NCBI GenBank assembly: GCA_934454035.1
Contig: CAKSFY010000053.1
Span: 1 to 14,097 of the forward strand
Source of the DNA: an uncultured Clostridia bacterium
GTDB lineage: Bacteria; Bacillota; Clostridia; UBA1381
Direction of reading: 5' to 3'
Length of the DNA: 14,097 nt
Shown here piece by piece: positions 7,614-14,097 of this stretch (within the stretch, counting starts at the first letter, position 1; each line of letters begins with the position of its first letter). The translations under genes were made by a program, and so were the position numbers. The notes beneath the pieces are model-generated. The model was not told the DNA's origin. It did not search any database and saw nothing but the letters and a program-made list of their open reading frames with translations.

Positions 7614-8696
7614 TTATCCTATTTTTACCTGAGAAAGGTCAATTTCTTCCTCATCTTCATCCAGAACTACCGCATCCTCTTTTTTGGCGTCCTTTTTAAG
7701 GAATACCAAAAGCAGAGCCGTTATAACAGTACCTACCGTCAATGCAAGCATGAATCCCCACGGATTAATCATAGCCGGAACTATGAACATACCGCCCGAA
7801 GGAACCATCGAACCTACATCAAGCATCATTATCAGAGAACCGCCTACTGCAGCGCCGATTGAACATGAGGCAATTACTCTTATCGGGTCTACCGCTGCAA
7901 TCGGAATAACACCCTCAGTAATCATGCATATTCCCATCGGAAACGCAATTTTGATATTATCCGTTTCACTCTTGGTATATCTGGAACGTCTGATAAGCCA
8001 TGAAAGCGCTACTCCGAAAGGAGGAATCATGGAAGCGCATATTTTAACCGCTTCAGGTCCGTAAACGCCGTCCATCAAAAGTCCGTCCGCAAAAAGCGAT
8101 GCAACCTTATTTACCGGGCCGCCGAAGTCAAATGCAGCCATAGCGCCCATTATTGCTCCGAATATACCCTTTGAACCGGTCTGCATGTTAACCAGGAAGT
8201 TTGTGAGTGATTCCGATACCCATGCTATAGGTCCGCCGACAACAAAGAACATTATAAGTCCGATTACTACCGATGACAGAAGCGGTACAATCATCATAGG
8301 CATTAGTCCCTGTGCCCATTTCGGAACCTTGAGGTGATTTTTCAGAAATTCCACAAAGTAACCTGCAAGATAACCGCCGAGCATTCCGCCCAAAAAGCCT
8401 GCGCCCATATTCTGAGCTATCATACCCATTAATAAACCCGGAGCAATACCCGGACGGTCGGCAATTGAATAAGCAATTGCCGCACCCATAACTCCCGGCA
8501 AAAGTCCCATTCCGTAAACTCCGAGCGTTACCGCCGCCTGCCAGATGTTGTAGCCCTCTTTGTAATCGGAAATTGTTGACGGATTTCCTCCGAAAATATT
8601 ACCGATAGCAATCAAAAGTCCCGATGCCACCACCAGCGGCAGCATAAACGATATTCCCGTAAGTGCGTGTTTTTTAAGCTGTAGTTTCTTAAGCAT
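7614..8696 (-). CDS. PTS fructose-family permease, enzyme IIC
   Basis: This 360-residue integral membrane protein carries the sugar across the membrane while IIB phosphorylates it. It has long hydrophobic segments from about residue 15 to 333 and hallmark fructose-family (FruA/FrwC/MngA) IIC motifs: DRPGIAPGL at 80-88, DFGGPVNKVA at 190-199, and ITEGVIPIA at 259-267, the region around the sugar-binding Glu261. SGGMF at 300-304 is also typical. The C-terminus (340-352) is a cytoplasmic acidic stretch of Asp and Glu. IIC is a separate protein here, not fused to IIA or IIB, as in E. coli Frw/Fry-type systems. The start is backed by a strong AAGGAGG. The family is certain; the sugar is not. Confidence 0.93.
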   Translation of the reverse strand: MLKKLQLKKHALTGISFMLPLVVASGLLIAIGNIFGGNPSTISDYKEGYNIWQAAVTLGVYGMGLLPGVMGAAIAYSIADRPGIAPGLLMGMIAQNMGAGFLGGMLGGYLAGYFVEFLKNHLKVPKWAQGLMPMMIVPLLSSVVIGLIMFFVVGGPIAWVSESLTNFLVNMQTGSKGIFGAIMGAMAAFDFGGPVNKVASLFADGLLMDGVYGPEAVKICASMIPPFGVALSWLIRRSRYTKSETDNIKIAFPMGICMITEGVIPIAAVDPIRVIASCSIGAAVGGSLIMMLDVGSMVPSGGMFIVPAMINPWGFMLALTVGTVITALLLVFLKKDAKKEDAVVLDEDEEEIDLSQVKIG

Positions 8697-8733
8697 TTGT
8701 TTTTCCTCCTTCTACCATAAATTAATTATTATT

Positions 8734-9045
8734 TTATTTATTCAATTCTTCCTGAATCTTATTAATAAGACCCTTTGGTGATTTTATTGCAATATGGGTC
8801 GGAACCTCTACAATTTTCTTTCCCTTGAAGCGGTCTTTTCCTCCGACTTTAATATCTGCTGCGATTATTACTACATCAGCGGCTTCGATATCCTTTGCGG
8901 TCAGCTCGTCCTCCGTACCGATTGTGCCCTGAGTTTCAATATGAACCTCATGACCAAGCTCACGGGCAGCGGTTACAAGCTTTTCCTTTGCGATGTAAGT
9001 GTGTGCAATTCCCGATGTGCAAGCTGCAATTCCTACGATTTTCAT
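8734..9045 (-). CDS. PTS fructose-family enzyme IIB
   Basis: Read from the ATG at 9045 this is a 103-residue cytoplasmic phosphocarrier that takes phosphate from IIA and gives it to the sugar in IIC. The P-loop cysteine is Cys9 in AACTSGIAHTYIA. The fructose-IIB consensus is usually CPTGIAHT, so the two residues after Cys are substituted (Thr-Ser), while GIAHTY is intact. The length fits a single IIB domain. An ATG two codons upstream (9051) also exists but is only 2 bases from the AAAGGAG site, against 8 bases for the chosen start. The gap to IIA is 17 bases and to IIC 37 bases. Confidence 0.92.
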   Translation of the reverse strand: MKIVGIAACTSGIAHTYIAKEKLVTAARELGHEVHIETQGTIGTEDELTAKDIEAADVVIIAADIKVGGKDRFKGKKIVEVPTHIAIKSPKGLINKIQEELNK

Positions 9046-9053
9046 AATCATTT

Positions 9054-9060
9054 CTCCTTT
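9054..9060 (-). promoter_or_regulatory. ribosome binding site deciding the IIB start
   Basis: AAAGGAG on the minus strand lies 8 bases before the ATG at 9045 and only 2 bases before the ATG at 9051, favouring the inner start. Confidence 0.6.
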
Positions 9061-9062
9061 CT

Positions 9063-9512
9063 TTACTCTGAAAAAATATTTATTATTTCATCTGCGTCCG
9101 CGGCAGACAAAAGTCTTTCACAATTTTTTGCCAAAGCAAGCTTTCTTGCCATTTCCGACAAAAGCTTTACATGCACGCCTGTTTTGTCGGCGTCGTTTAC
9201 TGCAAGCAGTACAACAAGCTTAACCGGCATATCGTCAACACTTTCCCATTCAACATCATCGGAAAGTCTCCCGATTGCAACCGTTGTTTCTTTTACGCTT
9301 GAGGATTTCCCGTGAGGAATGGCTATTCCGTTGCCGATTCCCGTGGTTGAGATTTGCTCTCTTGCAAAAACATCCTTTAAAAATGCGTCCTCATCTGCAA
9401 GTGCTCCGCTCTTTTGGAGAATATCCGCAAGCTTTTTTAATGCTTCTTCCTTTGTCTTTGCAGAAAGATTTAATTCAATTCTTTCTTTTGTTAATACTTC
9501 CGCAACATTCAT
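9063..9512 (-). CDS. PTS fructose/mannitol-family enzyme IIA (PtsN-like fold)
   Basis: This 149-residue protein has the usual length of a stand-alone EIIA-Fru/Mtl domain. It accepts phosphate from HPr at His67 in GNGIAIPHGKS and passes it to IIB Cys9. Other family marks are the N-terminal segment ending K-L-A-D-I-L, and R-E-x-x-x-T-T-G-I-G before the active site, both normal. It could also interact with the homologous EIIA-like domain of the operon's regulator, but nothing in the sequence shows this. It starts 3 bases after the ptsI stop codon, with AAAGGGG lying inside the end of ptsI, so the two are probably translationally coupled. Confidence 0.93.
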   Translation of the reverse strand: MNVAEVLTKERIELNLSAKTKEEALKKLADILQKSGALADEDAFLKDVFAREQISTTGIGNGIAIPHGKSSSVKETTVAIGRLSDDVEWESVDDMPVKLVVLLAVNDADKTGVHVKLLSEMARKLALAKNCERLLSAADADEIINIFSE

Positions 9513-9515
9513 TTG

Positions 9516-11186
9516 TTATTGCCCCTTTCTCATTATTTTTTCGGTTTGGACTTCATCCTCAGCTTCCAAAACCGCTTGTGCATATTTTTTTGCTTTTTCT
9601 GAATCAATGCCGCCTATTTTATATTTTACTCTGCTTGCAGCCGGAAGCGGAACACTGAATTTTTTAAGTCCCAACCCCAACAGCAGCTCCGTAAAATCTG
9701 TATTTGCCGCCAAATCTCCGCATACGCTTGTCTCAATTCCGGCTCTTTTACCTGCCGATATAACATTCGAAATCATACTTATGACCGACGGATGATAAGG
9801 ATTATAAAGCTTTTCAACATCGGAATTTCCTCTGTCTGCCGCCATAATATACTGAACAAGGTCATTCGTTCCTATGCTGAAAAAGTCGCAATGTCTTGCA
9901 AATATATCGGCTGAAATCGCACTTGCCGGCGTCTCAATCATTATTCCCAGCAAATAGTTTTTGCAATACCCGATATTTTTCTTATCCAGCTCGGCTTTTA
10001 TCTCGGAGATGATTTTTTTTGTTTCGTTTATCTCCCTTAAAGAAGTCACCATCGGCAACATAATTTTTACCTTTTCGCCTGCTGCGGCAATCAGTATTGC
10101 TTCAAGCTGCTCACGGAAAATATCCGTATTTCCGAGACACAGTCTTATGCCGCGGTTTCCCAAAAACGGATTTTCCTCATGCTTCATATTGAGATAGTCT
10201 ATCTTTTTATCGCCGCCGACATCCAAGGTCCTGATTGTGACGGCATTCGGCGCAGCTTTTTTTATTACCTCGCGATAAGCCTCAATCTGTTCGTCCAACT
10301 CAGGCTTTTTGCTTGCTGATGAATACAGAAACTCCGAGCGGAACAGACCCACACCGTCAAGCATTTCACTTTCATAATCTTTCATATCCGACGGTTTGCC
10401 GATATTTATGCACACAGATATTTTTTCTCCGTCTTTTGTCCTCGCTTCACTTTTTTTAACGGCTTCAAGACTTTGTAAAAGCTGCTGCTCTTCAAAGAGC
10501 TTTTTTTCATATTCGGCTTTTTTTTCGGAGTTTGGCGAAACAACCAGCTCGCCCGAATATCCGTCCAGAAATGCCGGTTCCGAATCAAGTCCGCTGTCAA
10601 TGCCTTTTACTCCTACCACAGCAGGGATTCCCAGTGATTTTGCAAGAATGACTGTATGAGATGTTTTTCCTCCGCATTCCGTCACGAATCCAGCCAAACG
10701 GCTTTTGTCAAACATCATTGTATCAACCGGCGTTAGTTCATATGCGGCAAGAATGTATTTATCTTCACCCTCCGGGAATGAAAATTCACTCTCGCTCTCT
10801 GCCTCAAGCAAAAGCTTGCCTATATAACGGATATCCTCTGCTCGCTGGCGCATATATTCGTTATTTTTCTTAGACAATATATCCGCCATTGCATTTGTAA
10901 CGCTTTTTATTGCTTCTTCCGTGCTCTTTCCGCCCTCAACTTCTTTTTTCATCGGATCAATAAGCATGGAATCCTGCAAAAGCATTTCATATGCCGCAAA
11001 AATTTTTGCCTTATCCTCTCCCATTTCTTCAAGGGCTTGCTTGTGAAGCCGGGAGACTTTTTTCAAAGTTTTTTCGACCGCCTCGTCAATATCGAGCTTT
11101 ATTTTATTTTCACTTTTTTTCTCAAAGTAAATCATCTTAGCCGATACAATTCCGGGCGAGCCGGCAATACCTTTATAGATTTTCAT
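9516..11186 (-). CDS. ptsI: PTS enzyme I (PEP-protein phosphotransferase)
   Basis: This 556-residue enzyme moves phosphate from PEP to HPr. It is slightly shorter than E. coli EI (575), but all catalytic residues are visible at a constant offset of 13 from E. coli numbering: Arg283 (GLFRSEFLY), Arg319 (RTLDVGGDKK), Glu418 (GIMIETPAS), Asp442 and Arg452 (in GTNDLVQYIMAADRGN) and Cys489. The phospho-histidine is His177 in GGKTSHTVILAKS. The domain order is N-terminal PEP-utilising (about 3-125), mobile His domain (145-220) and TIM-barrel (250-525). The loop after Cys489 reads CGDLAAN instead of the usual CGEMAGD, a mild change. It is 6 bases after HPr, so they are probably coupled. Housekeeping ptsHI usually stands apart from sugar operons, so this copy may be dedicated or the only one in the genome. 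Confidence 0.96.
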   Translation of the reverse strand: MKIYKGIAGSPGIVSAKMIYFEKKSENKIKLDIDEAVEKTLKKVSRLHKQALEEMGEDKAKIFAAYEMLLQDSMLIDPMKKEVEGGKSTEEAIKSVTNAMADILSKKNNEYMRQRAEDIRYIGKLLLEAESESEFSFPEGEDKYILAAYELTPVDTMMFDKSRLAGFVTECGGKTSHTVILAKSLGIPAVVGVKGIDSGLDSEPAFLDGYSGELVVSPNSEKKAEYEKKLFEEQQLLQSLEAVKKSEARTKDGEKISVCINIGKPSDMKDYESEMLDGVGLFRSEFLYSSASKKPELDEQIEAYREVIKKAAPNAVTIRTLDVGGDKKIDYLNMKHEENPFLGNRGIRLCLGNTDIFREQLEAILIAAAGEKVKIMLPMVTSLREINETKKIISEIKAELDKKNIGYCKNYLLGIMIETPASAISADIFARHCDFFSIGTNDLVQYIMAADRGNSDVEKLYNPYHPSVISMISNVISAGKRAGIETSVCGDLAANTDFTELLLGLGLKKFSVPLPAASRVKYKIGGIDSEKAKKYAQAVLEAEDEVQTEKIMRKGQ

Positions 11187-11192
11187 TTTACA

Positions 11193-11447
11193 TCACTCCG
11201 AATCCAAAGTTTGTACAAGAGCGTCAACCGCTTCCTGTTCATCCTCGCCGCTGGCTCTTATTTCAATTACATCGCCTTTAACCGCTCCGATACAGAGAAT
11301 CATCAAAATGCTTTTGCCCTCATATTCTTCTCCGTCCTTTATCACGGCAATATCACTTTTGAACCTTCCTGCAGTTTTGCAGAAATCCGAAGCAGGTCTT
11401 GCATGCAAGCCTTCTTCGTTTTTGATTTTGTAGCTGACTTGTACCAT
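11193..11447 (-). CDS. ptsH: HPr phosphocarrier protein
   Basis: This 84-residue protein, the normal HPr length, carries phosphate from EI to IIA. The active His15 lies in the intact motif GLHARPAS. Ser46 in GKSILMIL is at the place phosphorylated by HPr kinase/phosphatase in Firmicutes, so it may also take part in CcpA-type catabolite repression; Crh proteins, which lack His15, are excluded. The segment after Ser46 (ILMILCIGA) differs from the common IMGVMSLG but stays hydrophobic. The gene sits 14 bases after the regulator with AAGGAGG before its start. Confidence 0.95.
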   Translation of the reverse strand: MVQVSYKIKNEEGLHARPASDFCKTAGRFKSDIAVIKDGEEYEGKSILMILCIGAVKGDVIEIRASGEDEQEAVDALVQTLDSE

Positions 11448-11461
11448 TTTTGTTTACCTCC

Positions 11462-13441
11462 TTACCATAACTCAAGTATTTTTTTAATTTGTTTAATATC
11501 TGTCAGATTAGCAAGTCTTTCACATTCGGTGTCATCCTCCATAAAGGTTACAACCGACTTATAAAATCTGATAATCTGATTTTTTACATTTTCATCCTCG
11601 TCCAAATCAAACGCAAGCAAAAGAATTTTATCGGTAAATTCGCCGCCCTCGGTCCACTCAATCGGCTTTTCCAATGTTGCAAATGCCGCAACCGAGTGGT
11701 TTACAAAGCCTGAAAGTCCGTGCGGCAGGGCAAAGCCCTTACCGATGTCGGTCGGGGTGGACGCTTCCCTTTCCAAAACCGTTTTTTCAAAAGCCTCGGT
11801 AACATAACCGAGATTTTCCAGCCGTGAACACATCATATGCAAAAGCTCTTTTTTGTTTGAAATCCTGCATTTCGGAAAAATAAGCTCATCCGTAAAAAGA
11901 CTTGTGTTCGGATTGATTGCCTTAACGCCGGTGACTCGCTTAACTCTGAGTTTTTTCATATACTCTTCAAGCTTTTTTATATCCTTTTCATCCAGCAAAT
12001 GCCCGACCGTTATAACTTCTCTGTTCAGCCGATACGAATCCAGCGGAGTTGACGCAATTATAAAATCGCATTGTTCCTGCTTGATTTTGTGCATATCGCG
12101 TCCGGAATACACAGCCGTTATTCTTATCTCCGGAATTGCTCTGGATATCTTCTCCTTCAAAATCTGTGAAATTCCTATTCCGTAGTCACATACTATGCAC
12201 GCGTCAAATCCCGACAAATGCCGCTCTATTGCTCCGCCGGTCTGCAGTGCTATAAATCCGACTTCATGCTCATTAAGTTCCAGACCGAGTTCTTTTTCAA
12301 AAATATTACCCAGAAACCAAGCAATTGCCATCATATTCGGATACTGAGTTTTAATTTCCGAAAGCAAACGGTTTTTTGCCGTAATTCCGTATTTCAGTCT
12401 TGAAATACTTGTTTTAAGTTGCAAAAACATTTGCTTTACAAAGAACTTATCCTCTCTCAAATCAACATCCGCTATTTCGCTTATCAGATTTACTGCCTTG
12501 ACAGTCAGTCTGCAAAGTTCAATGTTTTTTGCTTCATAGCGCCGTCTTGCTTCATCCGAGTCAAAGCCTTGTATTTCCGATACCTCCAATGAAAATATCA
12601 AAAATTTTCGCTCTTCGTCCGAAAAGGTAATCTTATAGATTTCCTCAAGCCTTTCAATCAGCAAATCCACAAATTCCGCTGCCGATGTCCCGCTTATCGG
12701 GCAATCGATTGTTTCCGGTGTTTTCACCTCATAGCCTTTTTTGATTCTGAGAATCGAAAGAGCAGTCAAAAACAACAGATTAACTCCCGAAGCATAAGTA
12801 AAGCAAAATCCCAATTTTTGCTCGGCTTTTCCGATTACGTCCGCAATCTCATCCGGCTCAAATCCGGACAATGCAGCGCACATAGCCTCATGCTCCTCGG
12901 CTGATGCAAAGGAATATCTTGCCTCGCCGACATTGATAAGCTTTGCGTAAAACGGAATATATTCGTTATAAAAAGCAAGGCTTGCAAGGCGGAAATTAAA
13001 TTCACTTGCCTGAATTGAAATCCCCTTTCCTCTGCGGCGTTCAAACAGGATATGATTTTCAAAAAACCACTCGCCCACATAATCCAGAAGCTTATCCAGC
13101 TGAGTTCTGCCGATATAATACTTTTCGGCAAGCTTCTGAGCGGTCAGACTGCCTGTCTTTAAAAGCTGTCTGATAATATAAAATATTATCTGTGCATCAT
13201 CGGTCTCCGACTCGCTGCGCAGCCTGTGCCATTCCTCTTCGGTCATTATCAGCCTTACGCCGGCATTCGGTTTTGTCTGTGCACTCCCTGCGCCACGCTC
13301 CGCTAAAATTTCTTTTATTGAAGCAATGTCGTTTCTGATTGTTTTGACCGAAACCTCCAGCCGTTCGGCAAGATAAGAAAAAGTAATATAATCCCGGTTG
13401 CCGTATAAAATTTTCAGTATTTCGAGTTGTCTTTTATTCAT
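11462..13441 (-). CDS. PRD-containing transcriptional activator (MtlR/LicR-type, HTH-PRD-PRD-EIIB-EIIA)
   Basis: Read from the ATG at 13441 this is 659 residues, typical of DNA-binding PRD activators of PTS operons. The domains in order are an HTH (about 1-60), a second Mga-like HTH (about 90-145), PRD1 (about 190-300), PRD2 (305-408), an EIIB-Gat-like domain (415-495) with Cys418 in VCDYGIGIS, and an EIIA-Fru-like domain (about 515-658) with His574 in GFALPHGLS. When PRD landmarks are aligned (RIKKG, RLKYGI, VGFIAL-x-x-GGAIER), the four conserved His positions read Leu225, Ser284, Gln341 and Gln400, so PRD phosphorylation by HPr/IIB looks lost. First in the operon, it probably regulates itself and the seven genes behind it. 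A TTG 13 codons upstream is in frame but has no ribosome binding site. Confidence 0.9.
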   Translation of the reverse strand: MNKRQLEILKILYGNRDYITFSYLAERLEVSVKTIRNDIASIKEILAERGAGSAQTKPNAGVRLIMTEEEWHRLRSESETDDAQIIFYIIRQLLKTGSLTAQKLAEKYYIGRTQLDKLLDYVGEWFFENHILFERRRGKGISIQASEFNFRLASLAFYNEYIPFYAKLINVGEARYSFASAEEHEAMCAALSGFEPDEIADVIGKAEQKLGFCFTYASGVNLLFLTALSILRIKKGYEVKTPETIDCPISGTSAAEFVDLLIERLEEIYKITFSDEERKFLIFSLEVSEIQGFDSDEARRRYEAKNIELCRLTVKAVNLISEIADVDLREDKFFVKQMFLQLKTSISRLKYGITAKNRLLSEIKTQYPNMMAIAWFLGNIFEKELGLELNEHEVGFIALQTGGAIERHLSGFDACIVCDYGIGISQILKEKISRAIPEIRITAVYSGRDMHKIKQEQCDFIIASTPLDSYRLNREVITVGHLLDEKDIKKLEEYMKKLRVKRVTGVKAINPNTSLFTDELIFPKCRISNKKELLHMMCSRLENLGYVTEAFEKTVLEREASTPTDIGKGFALPHGLSGFVNHSVAAFATLEKPIEWTEGGEFTDKILLLAFDLDEDENVKNQIIRFYKSVVTFMEDDTECERLANLTDIKQIKKILELW

Positions 13442-13451
13442 ATCCTTTGCG

Positions 13452-13457
13452 CTCCTC
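13452..13457 (-). promoter_or_regulatory. ribosome binding site deciding the regulator start
   Basis: GAGGAG on the minus strand lies 10 bases before the ATG at 13441. The upstream in-frame TTG at 13480 lies in the probable transcription-start zone and has no such site. Confidence 0.55.
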
Positions 13458-13472
13458 TTTTGCGCATTTCCT

Positions 13473-13493
13473 TTGTACAACTTAATTATACAA
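13473..13493 (-). promoter_or_regulatory. -10 box and TTGTAYAA direct repeat at the PTS operon promoter
   Basis: A perfect TATAAT occupies 13490-13485 on the minus strand, about 37-45 bases before the regulator ATG. No good -35 is present 16-18 bases upstream (the sequence is A-rich), which fits a promoter needing an activator such as the encoded PRD protein. TTGTATAA (13486-13493) overlaps the -10, and TTGTACAA (13473-13480), itself a palindrome, repeats 13 bases downstream. These are candidate operator half-sites, not proven. Confidence 0.45.
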
Positions 13494-13679
13494 CGTTAAT
13501 GCAGTTTTGTATTTTTGTTTTTTTGACACATTAGGGAAACTTCCCGCAATATTGTTTTTGCCCGTACAAGATAAACAGTTCGGAATCAGGTAAAATTCCC
13601 GTTTCCGTCCTCTATTTCTGTATTAATTGTACCATTAAATCCGAATAAAGTCAAAGGACAAATATTTCCCTTATAAGTC

Positions 13680-13703
13680 ATTGAAAAACCAACAATTTTC
13701 AAT
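13680..13703 (+). repeat. small inverted repeat upstream of the SLH promoter
   Basis: ATTGAAAA (13680-13687) and TTTTCAAT (13696-13703) can pair over eight bases with an 8-base loop. It lacks G-C pairs and a T-run, so it is not a good terminator. It sits about 20 bases before the SLH -35 box and could be a protein-binding site. Confidence 0.3.
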
Positions 13704-13723
13704 TTACATTTTACAAAAAAATA

Positions 13724-13752
13724 TAGACAAATATGTTCTGATATGATATAAT
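13724..13752 (+). promoter_or_regulatory. sigma-A-type promoter of the SLH gene
   Basis: The -35 box TAGACA (13724-13729) and a perfect -10 box TATAAT (13747-13752) are 17 bases apart, the optimal spacing. Transcription would start near 13759, giving a leader of about 30 bases before the ATG at 13790. Confidence 0.8.
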
Positions 13753-13789
13753 TAAAATAAATTATATTGGAAAGGAATTGAATTACATA

Positions 13790-14097
13790 ATGAATTTAAA
13801 ATTTAAAAAAATTATTTCGTTTGCAGTCTCCTGTGCAGCGGCAATGACTGTATGTATTAACGCACTTGCTGCTGATTTTGTGGATATGCCTAACAACTGG
13901 ACAACCTCCGCACTTGAAAACGCAGCAAAGAACGGACTTTTATACGGAGAAGAAACAGAAAGCGGCATGAAGATAAATCCCGATGCAAATATTACCCGTG
14001 CTCAAATGGCTGCTATAATTGTGCGTGCCTTCGGTGCGGCAGAAACAACGGATATAAGTAAATATGTTGACGCAAACGCAAATGCATGGTACTATAC
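13790..14097 (+). CDS. exported SLH-domain protein, 5' part only
   Basis: The open frame runs off the right edge after 102 full codons. It starts with a signal peptide (NLKFKK, hydrophobic core, cleavage near ALA-AD at residue 27). From about residue 29 comes an S-layer homology domain: FVDMPNNW, ALENAAKNGLLYG, then INPDANITRAQMAAIIVRAFGA, the hallmark R-A-Q/E-M/F-A pattern. A second SLH repeat seems to begin at DISKYVDANANAWYY. SLH domains bind pyruvylated wall polymers in Bacillota and anchor the protein to the cell surface. What follows the anchor is not in the window. It is transcribed away from the PTS operon from its own promoter. Confidence 0.88.
   Translation, partial: MNLKFKKIISFAVSCAAAMTVCINALAADFVDMPNNWTTSALENAAKNGLLYGEETESGMKINPDANITRAQMAAIIVRAFGAAETTDISKYVDANANAWYY

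Larger units (their letters stand above)
13442..13789. other. divergent intergenic region between the PTS operon and the SLH gene
   Basis: No gene is visible in these 348 bases. It contains the ribosome binding site and -10 of the PTS operon on the minus strand, a palindrome GGGAA-AC-TTCCC at 13534-13545, an A-T hairpin at 13680-13703, and a well-formed promoter with ribosome binding site (AAAGGA, 13771-13776) for the SLH gene. TTCCC recurs three times between 13541 and about 13670, but its spacing is irregular. No riboswitch or tRNA was recognised. Confidence 0.6.

Noticed and set aside
8794..9315. Plus-strand 173-codon open frame opposite IIB and IIA
   Set aside because: The opposite strand encodes two proteins with intact active sites in a tight operon; this frame has low-complexity Ser/Phe/Cys content typical of an antisense shadow.
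11037..11564. Plus-strand 175-codon open frame opposite ptsI and ptsH
   Set aside because: It spans several real genes on the other strand, including HPr and its ribosome binding site, and shows no domain or start signal.
13442..13480. Upstream TTG start for the regulator, giving 13 extra residues
   Set aside because: There is no Shine-Dalgarno sequence, it falls where transcription probably begins, and the ATG at 13441 has GAGGAG in place and begins directly at the HTH.
1..14097. CRISPR arrays, tRNA or rRNA genes, transposases, toxin-antitoxin pairs or phage genes
   Set aside because: No regularly spaced repeats, tRNA-like folds or matching proteins were seen by reading; every long reading frame without a shadow pattern is accounted for by the listed genes.

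Overview
The window looks like a piece of a Gram-positive Clostridia (Bacillota) chromosome, probably from an uncultured or gut-type lineage. The reasons are its moderately AT-rich DNA, strong AAGGAGG-type ribosome binding sites, T-rich intrinsic terminators, sortase-free secreted proteins with PPC, InlB-type, copper-amine-oxidase-N-like and SLH domains, and a phosphotransferase system (PTS) with a Firmicutes-type HPr carrying both His15 and Ser46. Genus cannot be fixed from the sequence.

Bases 1-206: the extreme left edge holds the last six codons of rpmJ (ribosomal protein L36), then the first 16 codons of rpsM (S13). That homology stops abruptly and is followed by about 110 non-coding bases. 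This is a breakpoint in the spc/alpha ribosomal operon or an assembly joint, not an intact ribosomal locus.

Bases 207-5704 (+ strand): three closely spaced genes for large exported proteins. In order they are a PPC-repeat protein, a papain-type (C1) cysteine protease with all catalytic residues and an EF-hand-like calcium loop inside the catalytic domain, and a multidomain protein with InlB-type repeats and a C-terminal copper-amine-oxidase-N-like domain. They look like one operon for extracellular proteolysis or surface display. It ends at a 13-bp-stem hairpin with T-runs on both strands, shared with the converging operon.

Bases 5840-13441 (- strand): an eight-gene, self-contained PTS operon. 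In transcription order it encodes a PRD-type regulator (HTH-PRD-PRD-EIIB-EIIA), HPr, enzyme I, fructose-family IIA, IIB and IIC, and two different class II ketose-bisphosphate-type aldolases. Phosphate would pass PEP > EI His177 > HPr His15 > IIA His67 > IIB Cys9 > sugar in IIC, with the product going to aldol cleavage into triose units. No sugar-phosphate kinase, isomerase or glycosidase is present. In the regulator, all four usual PRD phospho-histidine positions appear to be other residues, while its EIIB-like Cys and EIIA-like His remain.

Bases 13442-13789 form a divergent intergenic region with a promoter for each side. From 13790 to the right edge runs the start of an exported SLH (S-layer homology) protein, cut off by the window end.
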